Assembly: GCA_046347155.1 (NCBI GenBank)
Contig: JAXMGT010000001.1
Span: forward strand, 1,240,001-1,304,000
Origin: RPQJ01 sp046347155
GTDB lineage: Bacteria; Pseudomonadota; Gammaproteobacteria; Steroidobacterales; Steroidobacteraceae
DNA length: 64,000 bases
Reading direction: 5' to 3'
In this document: piece after piece, positions 27,458 through 33,995 of the stretch
How positions within the stretch are numbered: the first letter of the stretch is position 1
How the letters are laid out: the number at the start of each line of letters is the position of its first letter
Notes under the pieces: model-generated
Databases searched by the model: none
Seen by the model: only the letters and a program-made list of their open reading frames with translations
Told to the model about the DNA's origin: nothing
Translations under genes and position numbers: made by a program

Positions 27458-28029
27458 CGCGGAGACCCCGGCGTGCCCGGGCCCTCGGGCCAGCGCTGCG
27501 GCACCTTGCGCAGCTTCGAGGTGTCGTAGCCGAGCCCGCCGACGAACGAGACGAGGCTTGCGTACTCGGCATCGTCGAGGACCGGCGTCCGCGCCATGAT
27601 CCAGACGTAGTCGCGCGCCTCGCGCGCGATCACGGTCTCGCCGTAGTCGGCCGACAGGTACGAGATCCGGTAGTCCGCCTTGATCGGCCAGACGAACTGC
27701 ATGCCCCACACGGCGTTCGATGCGCGGTCGACGACGTAGCCGCGCGGTTCGTAGCGCTTCTCCGGGCCGTCGAAGCCGCCCGCACGGTACGTGAACGTGG
27801 TCGCGATCGTGCCGTCCGGGTCGAGCCGGTATGACTCGACCGCGTTCCAGGCGTCGCGCTCGATCCAGGTCGGGATGCAGGCGATCACGTACCAGTCGCC
27901 CATGAACCGTTCGAGGTCGACGTGCTGGACCAGCGGCACGGGCGGTCGCGGCACGCTGCCACAGCCGGCGATCGCGAACGCCGCGGCTGCGGCGAGCAGG
28001 AGGTGACGGGGTCGGGCAGGTTGGTTCAT
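27454..28029 (-). CDS. blc: Outer-membrane lipocalin (Blc-like) lipoprotein
   Basis: 191 aa with signal peptide and lipobox IAGC (Cys about residue 23). The lipocalin signature FMGDWYVIACIPTWIE (GxW motif) is at about 42-57, and the second motif region YVWIMARTPVLDD is near 140-152. Bacterial lipocalins bind lysophospholipids or fatty acids and are anchored in the outer membrane. Light-inducible lipocalins accompany Cfa genes in other LitR-controlled loci. ATGA overlap with the upstream gene. Confidence 0.88.
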   Translation of the reverse strand: MNQPARPRHLLLAAAAAFAIAGCGSVPRPPVPLVQHVDLERFMGDWYVIACIPTWIERDAWNAVESYRLDPDGTIATTFTYRAGGFDGPEKRYEPRGYVVDRASNAVWGMQFVWPIKADYRISYLSADYGETVIAREARDYVWIMARTPVLDDAEYASLVSFVGGLGYDTSKLRKVPQRWPEGPGTPGSPR

Positions 28030-28673
28030 CGCAGTTCGTACCGCAGCGTGCGGCCTCCCGGGGTCGGGGCTTCGAGGGCGACCCAGCGGTCGCCGGTGTA
28101 CCAGAGGTCGATCGCGAGCCCGGGCGCGGTCAAACGGTGCCGGGTCGCGGTGACCTTCCGGCCCGACACGGAGACCGGTTCGCTGCCGAGGTCGGTGACG
28201 CGAACGGGCAGCCACTCGCCGGTCTGCGAATTGAGCAAGCGGGTCGCACCGAGGATCCGCGGGTTCCAGTATGCAAAGCTCATCACGCAGCCCGGCAGGC
28301 GTGCGTCGCCGGACGGGCTGGCGACCATCAGTCCGTCGCCGAGCGATGCGGCGGCGACCTCTTCCACGTCGCCGTTCGTCTCCGTCCGCGCCTCGAGTTC
28401 GTCGAGGCAGGCGCCGTGCCAGCGTTCGCGCGCCTCGTGCCGGTAGCGATAGGCATTCAGGAACAGGAATCGCACGTCGAAGCTGGCCCGGCTCTCGACC
28501 TCGGTGGCTTCGCCATCGCCGCGCACGACCCAGCGGTGCCAGCCCACCTCCTTGCCGTCGAGCAGCACCTGGAACTGCCATTCACGGACCGGCGGCTGCC
28601 CCGTGGGGCCGGCAATCGACGCGCCGGCCGCGCCGGCGAGCAGCACCGCGATCATGGCGGTCGCGGGCCTCAT
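28026..28673 (-). CDS. DUF6134 family periplasmic protein
   Basis: 215 aa with an N-terminal signal peptide (MIAVLLAGAAGASIA). Mature part is beta-rich and begins REWQFQVLLDGKEVGWHRW, a pattern typical of DUF6134. It also contains CVMSFAYWNPRI and LWYTGDRWVALEAPTPGGR. Function unknown; it could bind or carry a lipid in the periplasm given its operon of lipid enzymes. Coupled on both sides by 4-nt overlaps. Confidence 0.7.
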   Translation of the reverse strand: MRPATAMIAVLLAGAAGASIAGPTGQPPVREWQFQVLLDGKEVGWHRWVVRGDGEATEVESRASFDVRFLFLNAYRYRHEARERWHGACLDELEARTETNGDVEEVAAASLGDGLMVASPSGDARLPGCVMSFAYWNPRILGATRLLNSQTGEWLPVRVTDLGSEPVSVSGRKVTATRHRLTAPGLAIDLWYTGDRWVALEAPTPGGRTLRYELR

Positions 28674-29449
28674 CGCGCACGCCTCGGCGGCCACGGCACG
28701 AAGGCGCTGGTGCGCGCGACGTAGTCGCGGTAGGCGGGGCGACGCTCGCCGATGTCCTTCTCGAGCAGCGTGACGCCCGACACGCGCAGCAGGAGCACGG
28801 TCACCAGCAGCGGCGCGAACACGGTCCACGCGGCGCCACCGGCGAGCGCCACCAGCCACAGTCCCCACCAGACGCAGCACTCGCCAAAGTAGTTCGGGTG
28901 GCGCGACCAGGCCCAGAGTCCGCGGTCGAGGACCCGCCCACGGGTCCTCGAGTCCCGGCGGAAGCGCGCGAGTTGTGCGTCCGCGACGGCCTCGATGACG
29001 ATGCCCGCGGTCGCGACCAGCGCGCCGGCCACGTCCAGAGCGCCGAATGGAGCGGGGGAGACCATCGCGGCCGCGAGCGGCGCCGAGATGATCCACGCGA
29101 GCAGTCCCTGCAGGCCGAACACCAGGTAGAGGCTCTTCCACTCGAAATTGGGCTGGTTGCGGGCGCGGATCGCCTGGTAGCGGTGGTCCTCGGGCGCGTT
29201 CCAGTTGCGCGCCGCGAGGTGCGCCGCGAGCCGCACGGACCACGCGGCGACCAGCGCCAGCACGAGTCCGGTGCGGGGGCCGGCCGGCGTCGCGACCACG
29301 GCGTACATCGCCGCGGCGACCAGGAAGAACACGGACCAGAAGATGTCGACCAGGCCGACGTTTCGACGCACGGTGCACACGGCCCATGCCGTCGTGGCGA
29401 GCACGGCGATGGCCGGGAGCGACGCCACCCAGGTCCAGCCGACGCTCAT
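28670..29449 (-). CDS. DUF1295 membrane protein, steroid 5-alpha-reductase-like
   Basis: 259 aa, about seven membrane helices. The C-terminal SRHPNYFGECCVWWG and EKDIGERRPAYRDYV segments are the NADPH/cofactor region shared by DUF1295, steroid 5-alpha reductases and isoprenylcysteine methyltransferases. Likely reduces or modifies a lipid double bond in the inner membrane. The physiological substrate is unknown; DUF1295 genes recur in Cfa/amine oxidase clusters. Confidence 0.85.
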   Translation of the reverse strand: MSVGWTWVASLPAIAVLATTAWAVCTVRRNVGLVDIFWSVFFLVAAAMYAVVATPAGPRTGLVLALVAAWSVRLAAHLAARNWNAPEDHRYQAIRARNQPNFEWKSLYLVFGLQGLLAWIISAPLAAAMVSPAPFGALDVAGALVATAGIVIEAVADAQLARFRRDSRTRGRVLDRGLWAWSRHPNYFGECCVWWGLWLVALAGGAAWTVFAPLLVTVLLLRVSGVTLLEKDIGERRPAYRDYVARTSAFVPWPPRRAR

Positions 29450-30504
29450 CGGCGTGGCTCCCGTTCCGGCCGCTCGAACAGGTAGTGGCTGACCCACCAC
29501 TCCTGGCCATCCCGGTGGCCGAAGAGTTCAGCGCAGGCCATGAAGAACACGCGCCACCGCTGCAGCCAGAGCGGCGCGGCGGCGCCGTAGGTACCGGCGA
29601 GCGCCTCGAGCACGGCGTCGCGCCGCGCATCGACGTTCGCGAGCCAGGCGTTCGCGGTCCGCTCGTAGTGCGTGCCGTCCCAGCGCCAGCGCGAGAGGAA
29701 GCGCAGCCGGTCCTGGAAGCGCAGCGGCAGCTCGTCGCTCGGCATCATGCCGCCCGAGAAGAAGTGGCGGCTCATCCAGTCCGATGGGCCGCCGTCCACG
29801 AACGGGTACGGCGTCGAGCGATGGCAGAACACGTGCATCAGGAACCGGCCGCCGGGGCGCAGCCAGTCGTGCACGCGGCCGAAGAGCGTGCGCCAGTTGC
29901 GCATGTGCTCGAACATCTCGACCGACACGATCCGGTCGTAGCGCCCGGGCGCCTCGAACACGTTCATGTCCGCCGTGATCACGCGCACGTTGTCGAATCC
30001 ACGCTGCCGGGCCTGGGACTCGATCCACGCGCGCTGCGAGGCGGAATTCGACACCGCGGTGATCCGGCTGCCCCGGTAGTGGGCCGCCATCCACAGCGTG
30101 AGCGAACCCCAGCCGCAGCCGAGCTCGAGGATGTCCTGCCCGTCCCCGAGGCCGGCATGTTCGCAGGTCGCGGCGAGTGCCCGTGCCTCGGCCGCCTCGA
30201 GCGTGGCCGTGCCCTCGGGCCACCAGGCGCTCGAGTACTTGAGGTGCGGGCCGAGTGCCAGCGCGAAGAATCGCGCGGGCACCTCGTAATGCTGCTCGTT
30301 CGCGAGGTGGGGTACCGGGGCGAGTTCGGCCGCTTCCATCTCGGCGACGAACGACTCCGCCGCTGCGGCGGATCGCTCGGCGTCCCCGGCGCCGATCTCA
30401 CGCAGGCGCTGCTCGCACAACCGGCGGATCCCGGCCCGGATGAACGCATCGGGCACGAGGCCCTGCTCGACCCAGTCGATCGCCTTGCGCGTGGCCTCGC
30501 TCAT
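29446..30504 (-). CDS. Second Cfa-family SAM methyltransferase
   Basis: 352 aa, shorter than Cfa. SAM motif ILELGCGWGSLTLW (about residues 127-140), VSNSASQRAWIE and IVSVEMFEHMRNW are typical of the class. The N-terminal lipid-binding domain of true Cfa is replaced by a helical segment. Related proteins methylate or cyclopropanate unsaturated acyl chains (tuberculostearate or furan fatty acid pathways). Having two such enzymes in one operon suggests two distinct acyl modifications. Overlaps the regulator stop (ATGA). Confidence 0.85.
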   Translation of the reverse strand: MSEATRKAIDWVEQGLVPDAFIRAGIRRLCEQRLREIGAGDAERSAAAAESFVAEMEAAELAPVPHLANEQHYEVPARFFALALGPHLKYSSAWWPEGTATLEAAEARALAATCEHAGLGDGQDILELGCGWGSLTLWMAAHYRGSRITAVSNSASQRAWIESQARQRGFDNVRVITADMNVFEAPGRYDRIVSVEMFEHMRNWRTLFGRVHDWLRPGGRFLMHVFCHRSTPYPFVDGGPSDWMSRHFFSGGMMPSDELPLRFQDRLRFLSRWRWDGTHYERTANAWLANVDARRDAVLEALAGTYGAAAPLWLQRWRVFFMACAELFGHRDGQEWWVSHYLFERPEREPRR

Positions 30505-31406
30505 GTCGGCTTCTCCTCTTCGAACAGCGTGGAACCGAGGAGGCGGACGCCGTCCTCGAGGTCGGCGCCCAGCGGCACGGCGCCGGCCGCGACGATTGCC
30601 CTGCGGTGCCGCACCGACGCCGCGCCGCCGACGAACACGGGCACCGGGACCGAGGCGACGAGAGCGGGCAGATCGCGATCGAGCAGCCCGGCGACGGGGT
30701 CCACGGACGCCGCGATCACGACCGCATCTGCGCCGCAGCGACGCTGCGCGATCGCGACTTCGGCGAGCGGCGTATCCGCCCCGAGCAGCACGGGCCGCAG
30801 CCCTGCGTCGCGCGCCTCGAGCGCGAACAGCAGCAGCCCGACTTCGTGGTGCTCGCCCGGCGCGCACGCAGTGACGATCCGGGCGCCGGTCGCGTAGCGC
30901 ATCCGGTGCTGCAGGCGGGCACCGAGCTTGCTGCGCAGGTAGGTGGCGAAGAAGTGCTCCTCGGCGATCGCGCCATCGAGCTGCTGCCAGCGGTCGCCGA
31001 GCCGCTCGAGCAGCGGCAGCACGACGCGTCGCGTCACGTGCTCGACCGCGTGCAGCGAAAGTGCCTCGTCGTAGACGTCGTCGAGCAGTGTTTCATCCAG
31101 GGCGGCGATCGCACTGGCCATCCTGTCCTGGTAGCGGCGCCACGGCCCGCCGTCCCCGCCCGTGGCACGGTCTGCGGCATCGGCGTCGAGCACCTGACGC
31201 ACGCGGCTCACCGGGATGCCCCGCTCGACGAGTGCGAGCACGCGCCGGATCTCGTCGACGTGCGCGTGCGTGTAGAGCCGGTGGCCGGACGGCGTCCGGA
31301 CCGGCTGGATCAGGCCGTAACGGCGCTCCCATGCACGCAGCGTCACGGTGCTGACGCCGGTCAGCGCCGACACGGTCCGTATCGGGAACTGTTCTCGTTG
31401 GGGCAT
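30501..31406 (-). CDS. litR: CarH/LitR-type B12-binding MerR transcriptional regulator (photoreceptor)
   Basis: 301 aa from ATG 31406; a TTG 21 nt upstream (31427) is an alternative start, and neither has a clear ribosome site. An N-terminal MerR helix-turn-helix (FPIRTVSALTGVSTVTLRAW, then RTPSGHRLYT) is followed by a helical bundle with the light-sensing pattern W-x9-EH (WQQLDGAIAEEH) and a Rossmann B12-binding domain with ExHxxG (EHHEVG), the lower axial His ligand motif. Adenosyl-B12-bound tetramers repress DNA in the dark and fall apart in light. First gene of the operon and presumably autoregulated. Confidence 0.88.
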   Translation of the reverse strand: MPQREQFPIRTVSALTGVSTVTLRAWERRYGLIQPVRTPSGHRLYTHAHVDEIRRVLALVERGIPVSRVRQVLDADAADRATGGDGGPWRRYQDRMASAIAALDETLLDDVYDEALSLHAVEHVTRRVVLPLLERLGDRWQQLDGAIAEEHFFATYLRSKLGARLQHRMRYATGARIVTACAPGEHHEVGLLLFALEARDAGLRPVLLGADTPLAEVAIAQRRCGADAVVIAASVDPVAGLLDRDLPALVASVPVPVFVGGAASVRHRRAIVAAGAVPLGADLEDGVRLLGSTLFEEEKPT

Positions 31407-31440
31407 TCGGGGTGTGCTGGCGATCAAGAACGATGCAAAA

Positions 31441-31467
31441 GTTATACAAGAGGCCGAAAACAGTCAA
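31441..31467 (-). promoter_or_regulatory. Putative promoter of the litR lipid operon
   Basis: On the minus strand TTGACT (31462-31467) and TATAAC (31441-31446) are separated by 15 nt, a shorter than usual spacer. A transcript would begin about 28 nt before the ATG at 31406. It lies in an AT-rich pocket in otherwise GC-rich sequence. Confidence 0.45.
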
Positions 31468-31475
31468 TTAAAGAT

Positions 31476-31490
31476 GTACACAAGTTGTAC
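31476..31490. promoter_or_regulatory. Candidate LitR operator, GTACA-N5-TGTAC
   Basis: A perfect inverted repeat GTACA (31476-31480) and TGTAC (31486-31490) sits just upstream of the litR -35 box. A further half-site, TATACA, lies at 31443-31448 over the -10. The TGTACA half-site agrees with what I recall for LitR-class boxes. Confidence 0.5.
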
Positions 31491-31611
31491 CAATTTGTTT
31501 CACCGCGGGTCGGCGACCGGGTGGCGGCGTGGGCTCCCAGCGTGGACAATGCGCCCCGCCGCGGCCGACGCGGCGCGGGCAATTGCCGCGGCGGCCCGGC
31601 CGAGAGACCCG

Positions 31612-32064
31612 ATGAACCCGACCGATACTCAGTTCATGGCGCGCGCACTGGAACTCGCCCGGGCCGCGGAGGCCGCCGGCGAGGTGCCGGTCGGCGCACT
31701 CGTCGTGAAGGACGGCGTGGTCGTGTCGGAGGGCTGGAATCGCCCGATTGGCACCTGCGACCCGACCGCGCACGCGGAGATGGTGGCCCTGCGCGCGGCC
31801 GGCGGCGCGCTCGGCACCTACCGGCTCACCGGCACGACGCTCTACGTCACGCTCGAGCCCTGCGCGATGTGTGCGGCCGCGATGGTGCACGCGCGGGTCG
31901 CGAGGCTCGTCTACGCGGCGGCGGATCCACGCGCCGGGGCCGCAGGCAGCGTGTTCGACATCGTGAGGCACCCGGCGCTCAACCACCGGCTCGAGGTCGA
32001 CGGCGGCGTGATGGCCGAGGAGTGCGGGGCGCTGCTGCGTGGATTCTTCCTGGCGCGCCGATGA
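31612..32064 (+). CDS. tadA: tRNA-adenosine(34) deaminase TadA
   Basis: 150 aa cytidine-deaminase-fold enzyme converting A34 to inosine in tRNA-Arg(ACG). Zinc ligands and catalytic Glu are in HAEM (about residue 54) and PCAMC (about 84-88). Start at ATG 31612; GAGAG lies upstream. Convergent with mltF; tadA-mltF-purL adjacency is conserved in E. coli and Pseudomonas. Confidence 0.94.
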   Translation: MNPTDTQFMARALELARAAEAAGEVPVGALVVKDGVVVSEGWNRPIGTCDPTAHAEMVALRAAGGALGTYRLTGTTLYVTLEPCAMCAAAMVHARVARLVYAAADPRAGAAGSVFDIVRHPALNHRLEVDGGVMAEECGALLRGFFLARR

Positions 32065-32088
32065 CGCCGGGCGGCCGCCGGTGGCCGC

Positions 32089-33459
32089 TCAGCGCGCCGG
32101 CGCGGGGGCGGCCGCCGCCGAGTCGGTCGCGGCCGCCTCGAGGATGTCGAGGTAGGCCCGCACGTTGTCGACGTAGCGCACCGGCTCCCAGCCGCGCGCG
32201 TAGCCGTGCTTCGTGCGCGAATACCACTTTTCCTGGGCCAGCAGTGGCAGCGTCTCGCGCACGTCGTCCCAGCGGTCCGGGTCGCGCCCGAGCTGCTGGG
32301 CGAGCACCCGTGCGTCCTCGACGTGCCCGTAGCCGACGTTGTAGGAGGCCACGGCGAACCAGGTGCGGTCCGGCTCCGGGATCCGCGCGGGCACCGTGTC
32401 GAGCATCCGCGCCAGGTAGCGCGCGCCGCCAAAGATGCTCGCGCGCGGATCGTGACGGTCGCCGAAGTTCATCATCGCCGCGGTGTCGGCCGTCATCTGC
32501 ATCAGCCCGCGGGCCCCGGAGAGCGAGACCGCGTCCGGGTCCCACTTTGATTCCTGGTAGCCCATCGCGGCGAGCAGCTTCCAGTCGACGCCGTGTGCGA
32601 GCGCCGCGTCGCGGAACCAGGTTTCGTAGAGCGGAAGCCGGACGCCGACGTGGTCCATGAAGTTCCGCGAGAACAGGTAATCGAAGTTCTCGCGCTCGCC
32701 GAAATAGCGGTCGAGCATGACGGCGATGTAGCCCTCGGCCCGCGACACGGTGAAGAACGCGTTCACGCGCGAGAGCAGCGAGCGGTCGTGCCCGGTCGTG
32801 CTGACGGCCCAGGCGCTCGCGCGCTCCGGCGACAGGTCGAGCGCGATCGCGAGGTTTGGGTGCAGGGGACGGTTCAGCACGTACTCGGTCGAACTCGCGA
32901 GCGTGTACTCGGCGTCGCCGCGCGACACCTCGGCGAGGATCTGCTCGGTGTCCGTGTCGCCGCGCTCGATCCAGACGAGGTCCGGGTCCGACAGCCGCAG
33001 TTCCTCGAGCGTCCTGAGGTGCGCACTGCCGGCCGCGACTTCGATGCGTCCGCGGGCCGCGGCCCGGACCGACGCGGGTCGCGCCGCGCCGCGCCGCTGG
33101 ACCAGGTGCTCGCGAACCAGCCGGTAACCGGGCCCGAAGTGGACGCCCGGCGGCAGTTCGATCCCCGTCGTGAGGCCGGCCGCGGCCAGGTGCGCGCGGC
33201 CCGCCGCGACCTCCTGGACAGCTGCCTCGCGCGTGCGCACGACGTAAAGCCGCAACGAGACACCCAGGCTCTCGGCGAAGCGGCTCGCGAGTTCGTAGCC
33301 CGGGCCCTCCGGACCATGGCTGCCGAGATAGTAGGAATCCGGGCTGTTGCGCGCCGCGACCCGCAATTCGCCGGACGCCAGCACCTGCTCGAGCAGCGGC
33401 GGCGGCTGCGAGCAGGTCGCGAGCAGCAGGGTCGCAAGCAGGGCGAGCAATGCCTTCAT
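32089..33459 (-). CDS. mltF: Membrane-bound lytic murein transglycosylase F
   Basis: 456 aa lipoprotein (lipobox-like LLATC, Cys about residue 16). An N-terminal periplasmic solute-binding-like domain (about 25-265) and a C-terminal SLT domain with catalytic Glu in AAMGYQESKWDP (about residue 312), then GARGLMQM and ASYNVGYGHVEDA. Cleaves the glycan strand to 1,6-anhydromuropeptides. In related genomes purL lies directly upstream and divergent; here tRNA-Ser and the 16.5 kb element intervene. Confidence 0.94.
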   Translation of the reverse strand: MKALLALLATLLLATCSQPPPLLEQVLASGELRVAARNSPDSYYLGSHGPEGPGYELASRFAESLGVSLRLYVVRTREAAVQEVAAGRAHLAAAGLTTGIELPPGVHFGPGYRLVREHLVQRRGAARPASVRAAARGRIEVAAGSAHLRTLEELRLSDPDLVWIERGDTDTEQILAEVSRGDAEYTLASSTEYVLNRPLHPNLAIALDLSPERASAWAVSTTGHDRSLLSRVNAFFTVSRAEGYIAVMLDRYFGERENFDYLFSRNFMDHVGVRLPLYETWFRDAALAHGVDWKLLAAMGYQESKWDPDAVSLSGARGLMQMTADTAAMMNFGDRHDPRASIFGGARYLARMLDTVPARIPEPDRTWFAVASYNVGYGHVEDARVLAQQLGRDPDRWDDVRETLPLLAQEKWYSRTKHGYARGWEPVRYVDNVRAYLDILEAAATDSAAAAPAPAR

Positions 33460-33467
33460 GACTTGTA

Positions 33468-33473
33468 TAGAAT
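33468..33473 (+). promoter_or_regulatory. -10 box of tRNA-Ser with GC-rich discriminator
   Basis: TAGAAT at 33468-33473 followed by ACGCGGCCC, 11 nt ahead of the mature tRNA 5' end. No good -35 could be placed. Confidence 0.4.
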
Positions 33474-33484
33474 ACGCGGCCCTC

Positions 33485-33577
33485 GGAGAGGTACCGAAGC
33501 GGTCATAACGGCGCCGACTCGAAATCGGATGGGGGCATAACCGCCCCACGTGGGTTCGAATCCCACCCTCTCCGCCA
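33485..33577 (+). tRNA. tRNA-Ser (anticodon CGA)
   Basis: 93 nt including an encoded CCA (33575-33577). Acceptor stem GGAGAGG/CCTCTCC. The anticodon stem CCGA/TCGG closes the loop CTCGAAA, giving anticodon CGA (reads UCG). There is a long variable arm typical of serine tRNAs, and a T-arm GTGGG-TTCGAAT-CCCAC. Confidence 0.95.
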
Positions 33578-33584
33578 CCTTCCA

Positions 33585-33616
33585 GACGCCCCCGCGACCC
33601 GGGGGCGTCGTCGTTT
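33585..33616 (+). terminator. Terminator of tRNA-Ser
   Basis: Perfect 10-bp stem GACGCCCCCG (33585-33594) with CGGGGGCGTC (33600-33609), 5-nt loop, followed by GTCGTTT. It lies 7 nt after the tRNA CCA and ends at the left target duplication of the mobile element. Confidence 0.75.
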
Positions 33617-33620
33617 CAGC
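33613..33620. repeat. Left 8-bp target site duplication GTTTCAGC
   Basis: GTTTCAGC directly abuts the left terminal inverted repeat; the same octamer abuts the right one at 50140-50147. An 8-bp duplication is the size known for IS1595-family insertions. Confidence 0.8.
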
Positions 33621-33643
33621 GGGTGTTACTACGCAGTTGACTA
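33621..33643 (+). repeat. Left terminal inverted repeat of the transposon
   Basis: 23 bp beginning GGGTGTTACTACGCAG and ending TGACTA, with T at position 17. The reverse complement of 50117-50139 is identical except for C at position 17. Confidence 0.88.
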
Positions 33644-33995
33644 ATTTGTTGGCACATCAACAACTTGCAGCGTTGCGTAGCCGTCGAAATTCGATTGACC
33701 AAAAACTTCAGAAGTACGCGTCCTTTTCAGGTTGATTGGTAGCGTGCTTCCCCTTCGCTGCGGCTGCCTGTCGCAGTTGCGTCTCCTGCCAGCCAGAACT
33801 CTCACGGTCTGCTGATTCGCCAAGGGCCGGCGCTTCGTCCTCACGAGTCTCGCCCGGGCAATTGCTGCTATGGCCGGGACTGGCGTCCTCGGTTACTGTC
33901 ATCGACGTCGCGCAGGGGCCACCTGCGCACGACCGCTTGGCCTACTTGGCCGGCGGTAGGTGGAGATCGGCCGGGCCGGGCGAAGGAATGCAGAC
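33644..33995. other. Left subterminal region of the transposon, no gene seen
   Basis: About 350 bp between the left inverted repeat and the restriction-modification gene. Small frames here lack a ribosome site and resemble nothing recognisable. It may hold transposase binding sites and the promoter of the downstream gene. Confidence 0.5.
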
